DNA of 64,000 nucleotides from Acanthornis magna (Eukaryota; Chordata; Aves; Passeriformes; Acanthizidae). Under the pieces are notes generated by a model, which worked only from the letters and a program-made list of their open reading frames with translations, searched no databases and was not told the origin of the DNA. The position numbers and the translations under genes are program-made. Location of the stretch: contig JAWUZG010000018.1 of NCBI GenBank assembly GCA_036785705.1, forward strand, positions 8,343,501 to 8,407,500. The letters run 5' to 3'. Each line of letters begins with the position of its first letter. Within the stretch, counting starts at the first letter, position 1. Of the stretch, positions 1-15,000 are shown in pieces.

Positions 1-3000
1 AATGTCTCTGATTGTGCCTGGATTTGTGAAGTGCTGTGGCATTTGGCAGTGCAGATTAAGATTCAGGCTTCATCAGTATTTTGGTATTGCCAAAATCACT
101 AGAGTGCAGAATGCATAATTGGCTGTGGAAGAAGAGATGGTGCCTATTCTAGCACAGAGGGGGAAGGCCATCTATAGCTGACCCACTGTAAAGCCTACAG
201 GTGCAAAGAAAGCTGCCCACAACTTCCAGACATTTGAAAGATGACAGTGGGTTTAAAGCCTTGATGGTAGGACTTGAGGAGATTTTACCATCTTTTTAAG
301 GTAAATTTTGTTACAGAAAGTGAGAGAAAAACATCAAAGATGAATTTTTCAAGGTGATCTAGAAAAGTTAGACGTCCAGGTCTCATTAAACTTTCCTAGT
401 GCTCTCAGGGATTTGAAGATGTGAAGAGGTTTTTCCCTGATAATCCTTACCCCATATTGCAAGCTGGGGCCCTGAGAAGTCATAGTTCCTCCATCCTATG
501 GCTGCTTGCAGGGTCTATTTTCTTCTTTAATCTTTGCTATACTGAACTGGTGTTGATTGAACAAGTATTGATCTATAATCAAATATATTCATGTTAAAAT
601 CTCAGAAAGATTCTTAATTTTATACATTGCAGATGGTAGACACATTTATTATAAGGTAACCTTGAGCTGTAAACATATTTCTGCCACAGTTCAACAATTT
701 TTAAATATCTAGACTTTAATATAAAATCAAATCTGTTGACATTCAACATGTCAAGGATAAGTCTCTATGCACAAACACTTTTTAAATGTTTTGGAGTTAA
801 CTTTGTTCATGGCAGCTTGAACTATAAAAAACATGACAAAGGCATCAAGCCGATGTAAACTCATTATCTATGAATAATGTAAAGCGAATGTGCCAGATTT
901 GTACTTCTGGGTGGCAAGGCTGGTGCACAGATGTAGTACTAATGATAATGGAATTATTTTCCAAGGTTCAAGCTAACTTAATAAGTCCAAAAAAGAAAGA
1001 TTACATGTTGATGATTGTGTACTGAAAGAGCTGAAAGGAAAATTTCAATATTTACATCCAAGATGCTAAATTCTGGGCCAAGAGTGGTTTTAAGCAGAAC
1101 TCTAATTCAGTCTTTTTCAGAAGCAAGGATAAACACAGGATTGCTTGATGTATTCAAGCATGGAGAAATGCAAGGAGGCTGAAGCTGCTTTGATAAAGGT
1201 GCCCTGTGCCAATGTATTGGCTACCCCTCTCAATAACAAAACCAATGCATCTCAATAATAACAGAAGTGCAACAGGCATGGCAGAAAGTTTTTTCTAGCT
1301 TTTTGACATTGTGGGAGACAGATTATTTCTTTTCACTTGTCAATAATTTGATTAACATACATGTATCGTACTTTGAAACTTCATTTTTGCAGTAAATAAT
1401 GGTTGCTAGAAAGGTCTGATACAGACCACAGAACTGTGAAATAAAACTGGGTGGATCTAGACAGTCTGTGAATGAGAGCATTAAAATTCAAATGGCATTT
1501 TCCTGGGAGCAACAGAGGGTTCAGACAGAGTTTATTTTCTGAATGTCTAAGCTTCTTTAAGATGGCTTAACTGCTAATGTTAAAAGTGGTGACTGAAGGC
1601 AGTTAGGCTCAGCTGGTGTCACACTGCAATGTATAAAACAATTACTTAAAGCTATGCTTTAGTTTAGATGATTGAAACCAATAATTTATACTGCAATATT
1701 CTCGATGCTGCATAATCATTGCGGATAAGCAATTTTCAAAGTGCTCTAAAAAGTTGGCATCTTGGAGAGATACACCATAACATCATAGTTCCGTCCTGTC
1801 CAAGACAGTGAGACTATCAAGACTGTCTTGAACTGAATAATCAGTGACTCTCTAGGAAACAAATCTACCCATTTGGTGATTTCTGTATTTTTCTGTATTT
1901 AACAGGTTAATAGTATAAATCAGCAATCTAATTTGATTTTGAAGGATTAAAAAGTATTTGCCTAATTTTATTGCATATTAATATCTTATTAGTTGTGGGA
2001 AGACTTTATCCTCAGTTTTTTATCTACTAAGAATTTACCAATATCATAAACCCAATGTTTGTTCAACCTTCAGTCAGCACTGCCTTAGAGGATTATAAAG
2101 CTGAATAAACCAAGCTATTATGCTTTTCATTATTATAGCTTTGAACACAATGAGCTTGTTCCTATTGAAAAAAAAAGGGTAGACACTTATTAGAAAGATT
2201 AAGCAGAGTTTGGATTAGGCATCTAGTTTGCAGATAGTCCTAAAGTATTGATATAAAATATTAAATTTATCCTCACAATCAAAAGAAGAAAACATAAAAT
2301 TTATCTATTTCATGTCTGGAAATAGATCAACAAGCTTCAGTTATTTGAGAATGGCTTTTACAACTTCTTAAGCCAAACAGACTTGATTAACAGAATAAAC
2401 AAAGACAGAGAAAGAGATGTGTCTGTAAACATCAAAAAGAACTTGTTGCAAGGACTTGTTCTGCAGTCAGGGAGGAGCAGTGGGTCTGCTGCAAGTGATC
2501 TCATAGTGCAGCATGGTGTTTGATGCTTCCTGATACTGAAAACCTAAGAATATGCTGTTCCTTAAAGGCACAAATAGTGAACTGAGTGAAAAGTTAGACA
2601 AGGGTTGAAATTTTTCAACACGGCCATTATGAAGTCAGTACTTACTATTTCTCCAGCTAAAATGATAATAGACTTTTGAAATTGTGCAACTAGTAGAAGA
2701 TACCCTTTATCATGAACTAGCCATCCATTACACATTTAGGAAGGTAAATGATGTATATAAAAATACATATATATAAAATTTGAGTGATATTATGACGGCA
2801 CTGAAATTGAACTTAAGATTTATAGTTGCTAATGCAAAGCCCTCTCCTCCTAATTTAAAAGGGATGCTTTTCATTGCCATGCTGTTAACAGACACATCAA
2901 CCTCTAAACACGATCTGTCTATCATTTTGGAAGGGTAGTGCATGATGCTTAATAGTTCAAGCTTATTCTTCATTCTAAGATCCATAAAACTTGAATTCCT

Positions 3001-6000
3001 AAGTACAGTCACTTGTAAAAATGCTTTGGACCAGATCCAAAAAGCTTTCTTAGACGAATACTCCAAGATGACCTCTGACTGTGTGTTTAGTGTCTCAGAG
3101 TAAGTGTGGGGTTTTTTCAACGTAAAACCACTTAAAGACTTTTAATGTGTAATTTCCCAAGAAATTTTCTGGGTTTTCTATCTTTTTTTTTGGTGGCAAA
3201 AATACGCTGCTTCATTTTCCTAACTTTTATGATAGAGCATTAAGGAGTTTAAACAAGCTACACGGTTGAGGAAGCCATTATTAAAATACACAAGATAAGA
3301 GTGACATGTTCCATAATATATCCTTATTATAGTATATGAAGTGATCAAAAAGCCTAATATTTTTCTTGGAACATCATGAGTTTTGTGTACTTTGCAGCTG
3401 TGATAAGGTTCTTTAGCTATTGTACACACTGAAAACTTGAAAAAAATCACCTCTGAGTTGATTTTATGAACAGGAAGAGAAAGGAAGTAATAATTTTAAC
3501 TGTACCGTTCATTTTCATATTGAAATTATGTTCTGCTGAACCTTAGATTAGGATCACGACTAAAATAACTTTGCTTATTTCATGTGGTTGGGATTTTTTT
3601 GGTTGGTTTGGAGTTTTTTGTTGTTTGTTGGGATTTTTTTCAGGAACAAAAGAAACAAAGACTATCTCCTCATCCCTAAAAGTGTACAAAATAAATATAA
3701 TGGAGTAAATCCATATGATACCAATCACATGCACTATAGAGTTGTTAATAGTGTATTTGTGCACATAAATAGTTTCTTAATCTTAATTAAAAAGACTTAC
3801 TTCTTTTTTCTGAAAGAAATAAATGAAAAGTGATAATATTAAATTAAACCCCAGGAAAATAATTAATTTTTTTTAATTGAAGAGAAAGAAAACTTCTAAA
3901 GGTTAAAGAGGTCTAATATTTTCCAAGATTTTTCTAGTTGCTCTCCACTTTTTAATAGGAATACATGCACTATGTCAGTTAAAATAAAAGTAAGAGGAGC
4001 GATTCAGAGGAGGAAGTCTGAGTCTGCAAACAAGGAAAAGTAAAGAAATGATAAGAACTGAGTAGTGACGCGTAGCATTGGCACAAAGGTGAACTGTTGG
4101 CAGGAGAGGAAACAACAGGAGGTCACAAACCAGAGCAGGATCTGCGCTGCCTGCTGGGTGTGGTGGCACCGAGAGTGACTTCCCTTGGGACAGCTGCTCG
4201 GAGCTGGGGCAGCCCAGGGAGCAGCATCTGGAGCTGGCTGTGGGGGTGTCAGTCTGGCACAGGGACTGAGGGACTGAACCTGCTACCAAAACAAAGAGAT
4301 GTCAATGAAAAGGCTAGGGAGAAGATTAGGTAGCTGGAACTGCATAAAGCGGAATTTTATCCTCTTTAGCATTAGTAGCCCTGGTTGCAGCCGTCTATCC
4401 ACAGCCAACACAGCTGCTGTTATCTTTGCCTGGCATTTCAGCAAAAGGAAGGGAGGGAGCAGAGGTTGCACACAAATTGCAGCCTCCATATTTCCTCTGT
4501 ATAATATTTCTGTTTCTGACAGGATGGATGATCTTTTTAAACACAGTATACGCTACCATCCAAATACACTATTTATTTCCTCAGCATCATATGGGCTGCC
4601 TTGTGATATTTCCTTGAGAATAAATACAGACTGCAACCATCTGTGTCTGGACTCTTCTCCCATGTCTTCCCACAGTTATTTCTTCTATGAGTTATTTTAG
4701 CTTCCCTTTTCTTTGTAGGTGCATGTGTATTAATATAGAAGCTTTAAAGTTCCAGCTGGAAAAAATTTGCATCTCTTTTTAAAACATGTTTAATCCAATT
4801 TGCTCTTAATCACGTGGAATTTTAGTCCCACTTTCTGACAGCTGATACTTGAACACTTATATTCTGGCTGATGGGTTGTAATTATTCTCTCCCTTTCTAC
4901 TGTGTAAAGATGTTATCACAGTGCCTGCATTGCCTAAGTATGCTGGGTCACATAATATAGATAAGGAATGTACAGATTTCGTTTTTATAAATATGCAATA
5001 AAAATAAGAAAACAATTTTTCTAAGATCAATAACACAAATTCCTAACATGATCTTTGATTTATTTAAGAGGCGATCTTTGCTAGACATGAGATCCTGAAG
5101 CTAGTTCTCACCAATTCCCATAAAGGTCTTCAACTTCCGGAGAAAGTTTTGACCAACATTTCAGACCATTCTGAAAAACACTTTGTGTTGACTGATAAGT
5201 AATTACAGAGAAAAGCTATTAAGTCCATCATAGGGTTTTTTTTTTTTGCTTTTCTGATGAAGTTTGTGGGAAAGGTTGCTGTCAGATTGGTATGAGGAGC
5301 TTCAGGCTTATGGTTTCACCAGAATCTGCATTAGTCAATGGACCCTTCTGACCCATACAATGTAAATTATTAACTACCGGCTTAAATATTTGAGAGCTAA
5401 TTATGTAGTGTGTCTTCCAGTTAATTTCCACAGTAATCACTTTTCACACACTAATTCTCTCTTCTACACACAGAGAAACAACTGAACAAACCTACATAGT
5501 TTAAACAAACCGTGTCTCCTGTAGGCTGGAAAAAAGGGAGGAATTTTTATTTGTAGTGATTGTTATTATCTTTACAGTATCAAGCATAATGGATTCAGTA
5601 CATAGTACTGTACTTGTGAAAGCAAAACCAGCAATCAAATATTTGAGATAGAAGGAAATGAAGGTTCAAATCTGGTTCTGGAATATCTCACTCCAAGTCA
5701 ATGGACTTAAAATTGATGAACTTGAACCTGGTTGTACCAGGTTCCAGAAATGCTGACTTTATCCCAATAACTTTTTGGAGTGGTTTTGAGTGACATAGTA
5801 TTAACCTTTTTTGTTTCACACTTTCAATAACTTGGGAGAAGGTGATAGTGGTGGTGAGATTCAACCCAGGTTCACCTTGAGGACTCTGCACAGGGGAATT
5901 TACAAGAAAAGTTAGTGCCTTACAAAATAGTGCTGCAATATCTTTTTAGTGTTAAAGGACCATTTTGACATACATATATCCTACAAATATAGGCAGTAAT

Positions 6001-9000
6001 AGAATAATGAATGTAAGTTTTCTTCTGTGATAATGCTGTCTTAAACAGGAGTAAGAGATTTCCTCCACCCAACATCTTTCTGTATACTAAACTCATGTAG
6101 AGGAACATCATTCGTTGTGTATTATGCTTGAACATGAATTTTGTGTACTTACTTCAGCAGGAAGTCTAGTAAGTACTTTTGCAATATACGTAGTAAAATA
6201 TAATGCAGTAATCTTCACATTTGGAAATTTTTTTTAATGTACAAATGAGGTGGATGAACAAATTTAAAAGCATAAATGTTTTGTGTAAATGGTATCATCC
6301 ACAACGTTATTAGAAAATAAGCTGAAATAAATTTGATAGATTTGACACAGTGCACTAAATTCTATATTTTGACATTGTAAAATGTTGGAATTGGGAGGAG
6401 AGCTTTTCAGAACTGCTTTTTATAAAAGATATTAAAAACCTACTAAAGAAGGGAAAAATTACTGACACACAATTTTCTGTGGATAAATTCAGAAAAAAAA
6501 TCTAGCAAAATCTTGTATCACAAAACTATTTCATCCTCACCATCTTCCTGCAATTGCCTGTTATATACTTACCCTTCAATCTTAAAGAGTTATTCCCACT
6601 ACTTTTTTCCAGGAAGGCTTGGTAATTGTCCTTTATATTTCACACAATATAAGTGCTATAGCCCCGAAGTAGCAATTTTACAGCTTTTACTTTCTGTATC
6701 TCTTCTGCTAGTTCATAAGTGTTATTAACATTTGATATTCTTTTTCTTCTTCTTTTTAAGAAAGTGAAACCTTTGTATAGGCTCACCTTGACTCAGTAAT
6801 ACTTATGATTTTGAATTATGTTGTCCTTCATGTTTATGATGAGAGGAAAAAAGCCACCTCTACATGAAACTATTGAATTTGAGTGTAAAGTTCTGGAGAG
6901 GTGACTCTTTTTAGTTAAAAATAAGACTTCCTGACAGGAAGCCCTTTTATAAGAACATCTCAACTTTCCTCTTCCTTCTATATGTTTAGATAACACATTA
7001 GTCAGCCTGAAAGGCCGAGTGTAGTTATGTTCTCTGCTTAGTCATCAGCTGTCACTAAAGCCTCTCTGGACAGATTGGGCATTTTGGGTTGGTCAGGGCT
7101 CTTCTGTGCGTGCTGTGCTGTAGAGTGCCCAGCTCACTGCTGCAGCTGATCCTGATGCTCTCACTGCTCGAAGCAACGACTTTATTGTGCCTCAAACTGC
7201 CTGGGGAAAAGAGTCATATCCTCCATTGTGTCTGCACATTGTCTATTACTGTCTACTGTGCTCTGTAATAATAATAATTTCAGCTATTTAGGAAATCAAG
7301 GGTAGTAGAATTCTGGGAGGGAGAAAAGGCTTTTGTACTTTTTTATTAACTGTATCCACACAGAAACTGAACAATGTTTATATTATGAAAACATTTTGTA
7401 CAGTGTTGTGTGTATTTACAGACATTGTCCTAAAAAGGAAAGTGACCACTATCTAATATTTGTAATAGTTTGCATTCATCCTTTGCATTTTTTCCAGATC
7501 TAATTATAAATATAATCCAAGAGAAAAGAAATTTCAACAGAAAAAGTACTCAGGCCCTCAGAAGTTGCAAAAAACTCTTACCAATGCCTTTATTTGAGAA
7601 CTGTGTTGTCAAGTATTGGCGTATGTAAATATTTGCAAAATATCTTGTTGAATATTTTGTGTGCCAGTTTTATGTCCCCGTGATAGATGATTTGGATGTA
7701 TTTGCAAATATGAGCTGAACTATTTTCTATACCTTTGTTTTATTGTGATTTTTTTTCATAGTCTGGTGGTTTGAACATCCAACAGGAAGCTACAGATCTA
7801 AGTTAAAATTTACTCTTTTCCTAATTTAGTACAGGTATAAGAGCTGAGTTCACTTCTCAGACAGTTGTAATTGCAAAGCTTTGGAGTTGATCTCCACATC
7901 TCAGCTGATGTAAATTCTCACTGAATTAAATGTTTCTTGAGATAAAATGAGTGTGTAAATACGACTGATTGAGAGTCTGGACATTCAGAGACAGTGTAAT
8001 AATTTGGTTTTAAATCACATTATAATTTTATAAGTATTTTTGACACTGAAGTGCTTGGAAACATCTTACCTCAGAATAAATCTAGCATAATTATTTGACC
8101 ACTTTCCTATGACTCCCTAAGCAGGGAGAAATAAAAGACAGGCCTTTCTACATTTCTGCAGGAAAATCCTCAAAAATGATACTTTTATGTCTTTCCAAGG
8201 TAAAATAGATAATTTCTGGTACTTCTGAACTAATTTTTTTTTGCAAAAACAAATGTTTTTGTAGTGAAGAAAATGGAGATTACTTTTTTTTCATTGAGTG
8301 ACAACCACCTAACAAGCTCATAAATTTCCTAAATTCAAATGCAGAAAGGAAACAACTAAACTAAGTAGACACAGTTTAGGATAGCTGATATCCTAACTTC
8401 CATTTTATGCTAATTGCCATGTAACACTTTGTGCTGGTCGGAATTTTTGAGATTGTCTAAAATTTAGACTGAGACAGAAGAAATGTTTTATTGGACAAGA
8501 ATCCTAACTATGTGACAAAAAGACTAAAAATGGAGTCACGAGACTCAGTTCCTGCTTCAGTCAATTTCTGAAGACCCAAGTAATCCACTGAAAATAAGTG
8601 TCACTCAAATACTCTGTTGTTAAATTTTCATGCAAGGCTTCCATGCTAGAATATTCTGCAAAATTGAAGACATCTTCATTTTATAACTTTACTGATTAAA
8701 TTTAGTGAAAGTGTATACGTGGCTTTCTTTCATAGCAGTAACCATGCCTGCCCTGAGCTTAACAAATAAAAAGGCAAAAAACTAGTGAGACCAGTGTTTT
8801 CTTTAGACAACATCAAGCTGCTTTTACACACGGATAAATCTTGCTTTGGCATGGCTGAGATGCCTCTTTTAACAAAGTGTATTGCTGATGGCAAGGAGCA
8901 AGATTTTACAGCCTGAAGCCAGTGGGAGTTCTGCCTTTGACCAGAGTCAAGAGCACATCAGAGCACAGGTTACATTCCCTCCCGTAAGACACTGCCAGAT

Positions 9001-12000
9001 CTGAGATACAGTCCTTGTTTGGGAATCTTTCAGGACAAATCTTCTTTTGCTTTAATAAAACCAGAAATCTTTGAGTCAGAATGTCTTAAACAATGGCTTG
9101 CTCACTGAGGACTGGTTAGGCATTTGGTTTCACTTCCTGGCTTCCAGCTAAATTTTTTTTCAAAAATTCCATTACAAACCAGCAATGACATTATAGATCC
9201 AGTACATTTGTACAGTATCTTTGAGTAAATGGAGACATATGTAAAGAATGATGGAGAGAAGGTTGTGCTGGGGCTGAGATTAAAAAAGATATGGTTCATA
9301 AAAACCTACCAGCCAGGGCTGCATTGTAAATTTCTGTGAAACCTGGTTATATTGTATAGTCCTAATCCACTCTACTGGGCACATGCAGCCTATATAAAGA
9401 GCCTTCAATTTCCCAGCATAATACTTATATATGATAATTGGGAATTACTATGTTTTTAAAACCCTTTTGAAGGAAAACATCTTTTTGACTAGGGAGCATA
9501 TCCTTATATTCCTTTCTTTGTTTTTTTTTTTTAAAGTATTTCTTTGTAATATTCTGTTGACAATCAGACAACTTTTTTTTTGTGATCTTCTGTTCCCTTT
9601 CTGTGTTTATGTTGATGGGTCTTTGTCATGCAAAATGCTACAAGCTGAAAATATGGCAAATACAATTGATGAATCACTAATTTTCATGCATTTGTCAGCA
9701 ATTCAAACTCATTTGTGCCATGAAGAGCTTTTCAGCACAGCTTTCTGTTAAAGGATAGAGGAAAACGTAGTTCACTGCGCTCACCAGAAAGCACGTCATT
9801 CGTCTAGGGCTTTCAAAGTAGTAGCATTCAAAGTTCAAAGAATTAAGTATTCTGACCATCTTTTGAGTTGGTTAAGTACCAGGTGAGTGAACTGACCATT
9901 TTATTTGAGCACTCCTGTGGAAAACATATACACAAAAGCGAGCTGACCTGCAGAGAGGTGAACATTGCTCCCTGGGCTGCAGGGAGCTTAGTCAGCTCTG
10001 GGTCCTGCAGGCAAATGGGGCTCCTGGAGCTGGTGACTGCAATCACAGCACTGCACACCATCTCCTGCACTCCCAAATGCCAGCACCAGGCTCCCGCTCC
10101 TGCATCTGCTCACAAGGATGTTCTGCTGCTCCACTGTGCCTCACACACCTACCTGTGCCTTACCTGCTCTTTGGCTGTTTTTCTCTCATCTTAAAACACA
10201 GGCAAAATTTCTCCCTGTATCATTGAGACATGAACAATGTTATAACATCACGCGTTTTTCCCTGCAAATGCATACATGTATATACATAAATATGCATATA
10301 TAGTCTGATTTGCTGTTTGCTGTGAAAAGGTATGCAATATGATATTTTAGAAAAACCTTTTGGCTTTGACTGGAGAAAGCATGCTGGGTTTTGCCAGATG
10401 TGTAATTAGTCAGAGTAATTAAATCTACTGGGTTTGCCGGTGGTATGGGGGAGAATATTTCTTGGTTTATTCTCAGGAAAAATAGAATTATAAAAGTCAA
10501 TCACATTTTTATGTTGAGGAAGTTAGCTAAAATTCAGGACCATGTAGTTGAATAAGAGGAGAAAAAATATTCATGTTTATCAAGACTGTGGAAAACCTGT
10601 TTTCTTTTACAGATTTCTCACAGGAAGGTTTATTTTTCTAAAGTTGCCACCTCCTTTTCAGATGCTGCTCATCTCTGGAATTCCCCCACAGTTTTTCTCA
10701 AGGTCATTTTCCAGTGCTCGATCAGACTTGATTTTCTGCTGCTTCCCTCTCAGCATTGCACTTGTTTGTCTTCTTTCTGAGGTGTTAGGTTTTTACCACC
10801 AATCAGTGCTTTTAGTGAGTCACCTTCAAGCCCACATATGAGCCTCTGTCCTGGTAAAGGTTTTAATCGCTCAATCTCTTAGGTCCTATAAAGGAGTCTG
10901 GTTATTTTTTTCTATTTTTGGGCATAAGCCCAAATAAGAGCCCAAGTATAATGTTTCAGAAAAACATTACAAAAAAAAGTTCAGCCCAAATTATAGTACT
11001 TGAAGTAATTAACGTAATGCAAAATGTGACATACATCATGAAGTAATACAGAGTGTTAGAATAAACATTTTATCTATTCTTTTTCACAATAACTTGCGAT
11101 GGTCACGGTGAAGTAATGCAGTCAGATGAAGTTCATACCGCTAAAACCTTTAACCCAAGCAGTACATGTACATATATTTCCTGTCCAGACTTTTCAAATA
11201 GAAAAGCTCTGGTAAGAATTATTCACATGGCAGAAGGAGGAAGAGTACAAATGATATGTCAGTTGCAATTTCAGTGTTCATTGCAATCCGTGAAGCATCC
11301 CTGGCATGAAGCAAAATCAGACAACTGGACCAGATGTCAGGAATGTTAATGTGTATCTTTAGGGTTGTATTTAATTTTCATTCTTTTGAAAAGAATTGGG
11401 TTTGGTTTCTGGGATTTTAGGAGGAAATAAAGAGATTTTCATTACCCAATAATAATCAGTGTGAATGTGAGACGCATATTTAAAGGAATTCTCAGTATAA
11501 TATCACAATTGCTGTAGCTGCCTCTACACAGTTCCCTCGGTAACAGTTAATCACTATAAACCTCATAAGAGTAAAAACCAGATCAATTTTTCAGTAGTTT
11601 CATTTAAGTTTACAAAGCATGAAGTTAGTTAATGCCTGCCATTCCTGTTTCTGAATTTTCTAAAGAGTGAAGGTATTAGAAAGATTTTGTATACAACAGT
11701 TGCTCTGTTCAAAAGCTGTATAGGATTCATACATCAATTTACAGTGGTGGAATGTTTTAAAATTCATAGCGAATTTAAAATATGTCTTGCCAAACAAGGA
11801 ATGATTCCTTTTGTTAAACATACATGTTAGATTAAATGCCTCTCTTCCTACACTGCTTATTACGATAGACAGAATTCATTCTGTCGTAAGAGCAGACAGC
11901 TTGGATTGACGGAACGTGCTTCATTCAAGGGAGAGAATTGAATAGTTTGACAAAACGCATTTTGTGGATAGATTAGGCACAGGAGAGTGAATTGTGGCAT

Positions 12001-15000
12001 TTTGTCTAAGGAAAACACCGAAGAATTGATTTTAAAATGTTGAGTATATTATGGATTGGAGTAGTTTAAAACATGCACATTATTGATCAATCAGATTGAG
12101 AGGCCTGACAAAAAGTAAAAGGTGCCCACAGAACTCATTCTGTCAATGGGGATGTTTTTCATCTACCTGCATCCTCAACAGATTGTATTTTCTTGTATAC
12201 TTCATATGCTCTTATCAACACAATGCTTCTTTCTCCCGATTTCTTTTGCCTCTGAGAATAAAGACAGTTTGGTGAAATTCCTTGCTCTGACAGATTTCAC
12301 AGGCAGTGCATAGCTCAGCTTCTCCTCTTTGGTACCTGCATTTCTGGCCTAGAGAAGGACCACAGAGAGAGTTTGGGCATTTGGCTACAAATCCATCTGC
12401 TGCAGATTCGTCCGCGGAACCGGGAGAGTAACGTACAGGTAGAAACCCAGCAAGGCCAGTGATTTGTGTTCAAATCCCTGACGCAGGGGAGCAGTGAAAT
12501 TCATATCCCTGAAACACCTGATGTTAATTGGACACTTAGTAATGGCTCTCAAAAAACCCCAGATGCTGAGAGAAAAGTCAGCTAGAGTATAATGAGAGCA
12601 CTTGGAGGCTGAGACACAGCTCCCACCCACAGAGCTGTGCTTATTGTTGCTTGGGATGACTTTCCAACATTCATGCCTGTGTCAGGCTGGCCCTTTCCTC
12701 TCTGGGGAATGGCAGTCTAGCAGCTCAGCTCTTTCACATTTAGCTGTAGGAAAATTTGGTTCATGTGCACAACATGTGTACCTGCTTCATAAGTGACCGT
12801 AAGGAGCTTTGCTCTCCACCAGAGAAAAACTAGCCGTGTTTGACTTCTACAAGTTTTGGGGAAGTGACTAACAAAAGCATAAAAGGGACATGGGTATAAG
12901 AAGTTTTCCAGAAAGCCATACAAAGAACTTCCAAAAGCTGAATTGGTTGTGCCTGCAAAATCTAGGCGCACCTAAGAAGAATAAATTCTCTTTCTTTTAC
13001 CTTTACTACTTTTGCAAATACTTTTAAAAGGCAAATGCCAACACTCTTACCCAGAAAAATCCAATGCCATTAAGTGATATGCAGAAAACTGCTTTTTCCA
13101 ATATGAACAAATGAACATAATTGAACCATACTCTCATATTGTATTTTGCAGTGGGCCTAGTTTAGGTTAAATCAATAACTTCTAGGTGGGATATATTCCA
13201 GATTGAGATAGTAGCACTGTGTGGGGTCTGAAGTCAGACATGACTAGATCCTTGCAGACCCACTTGAATACTATCTATGAACCTGTTGAAAGTTTAATTT
13301 GAGAAAAGTACGTTGTTGGCATATGAAGAAGCTTTTTGATTTTTTCCCCTCTGTTTCAAAATTGTTATCATGACTGTTTTGTATCAAACACTCTCCTAAG
13401 AGTTCATAATGCTGCATAATAGGGGAAGGCTGAAGTGTTTATGAATTGTTAATGAATAACGTTAACTGACCAAAGTTAATAAAGATTCATTAAAATTCAT
13501 AAAATGGTTCATGTATATTTCATTGCAAACATAAAATGAGATACTTTTCCAAACATGCATGTTTCCTGAAACTTAAAATTAGGAATTTTCAGAAGCATTA
13601 ATTAGTGGAAAGCTGAAGAAAAAGGTTATGATGAATGTACAGTTTGAGCTATTTTGAATAACTCTTCTGTATAAGTTCATAAATTATTCAGTACAAACCA
13701 CTTATGTAATATTTCTTAAAGGTAAAAGAAGCATCCTTTCAGGGTTGGTTGCCCTTTCCTTAAAGCAAAATAACTCTGCTACTTTACTGGAACCAAGTTA
13801 CAGAAATAAATTGATTTTTCCCCCCAGGGCAGGCATCTGTTACTTCCTAAAGTAAAGAAATGCTCAAGGAACATATGGTTGAAGGGATTTGGCAGGGTTC
13901 TGTTTTAGAAGAAGAGATGTATATGAGATTGAAACAGGAAACAGGAAAGTATCTGATTCAGCCAATAGATTTCCAGCATGTTTTGTCTAAATTTATGTGA
14001 ATTTCTGAGTCAAGAACAATTCAGCTTCTTAATACAGAAGGTGGTCAGGCCTTATCAGCTGGGTAACAAACTTTGCTTAGACTTAATTCTGCATAGTTGG
14101 CCAGGCTATGGTCCTAGTCAGATGTTCAGTTTCATTAAATTAGTGCCTTGGGGATGAGTGTTAAGGGTTACTCTCATGAATAAACTTTTCAGAAGTGCAC
14201 ATATCAGATCCAGAAAGGTTACTGAAATAGTGTGTAAAAGCCGGTGAAAGCTGGGTAACTGGCTCAGCATTTGAAGTCCACTATTAATTTTGAAAGAAAG
14301 TCACCAAAACTAATAAAATGGGGATTTATCTTCCTTGAAAGGGGAATGTGGTCAGAATTCAAAAGTGTTAATTAAAACATTGTGCTTTTTATATGGACTA
14401 GAGCCTTTCAGTTATAGATTATCTCCAATTACTGCTTGTTTTTGAACTCTAGGAATGAGGGTGTCATAGCTACGATGCCCAGACAACTTAATAGAGCCTG
14501 GGATTGGAGGCAAGACTTTTCTGGAATGGTTGCACTTGAAAGAAAGAGTGGGTTTTTTCTGGAGCTGTCAAGCAGGTTTCTGCTCTCATTCATTGTCCTC
14601 TTTGTGGTAAGGGTTATGACATTTGCAGTTTCAGCCCTTTTATAGATGCATTGCTGCTTGCCTTTGAATTAAAGAGAGAGGAGTCAAAGAGCTCCCTACT
14701 CTGATTTTTCTAATCTGTGCCCCTTTGCAGTACAAATGCATTCTGAAATGGAAAGTGAGATACTAAACTTCCATGGGCATTTGCCAGGCTACTGATGAAT
14801 GATATCAGGAAAACAATCATGAGAAAAAACTAGATTCCAATGGAATAGAGATGCTATTTCCAAACAAGTATCAGTAAGTTGTAGTCCATACAACTTTTCT
14901 GCGCCGATCTTACTGCTTAGAAGTATCTGGTCTCTTTAATAATGCAAGGAATCTTGTGTTTTCAACCCAAGGCATATTACTAACAACCTCTGAATGTTAT

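Noticed and set aside
2728..3120. Minus-strand open frame of 130 codons
   Set aside because: No recognisable domain, no splice or promoter context, and AT-rich composition like its surroundings; most likely chance.
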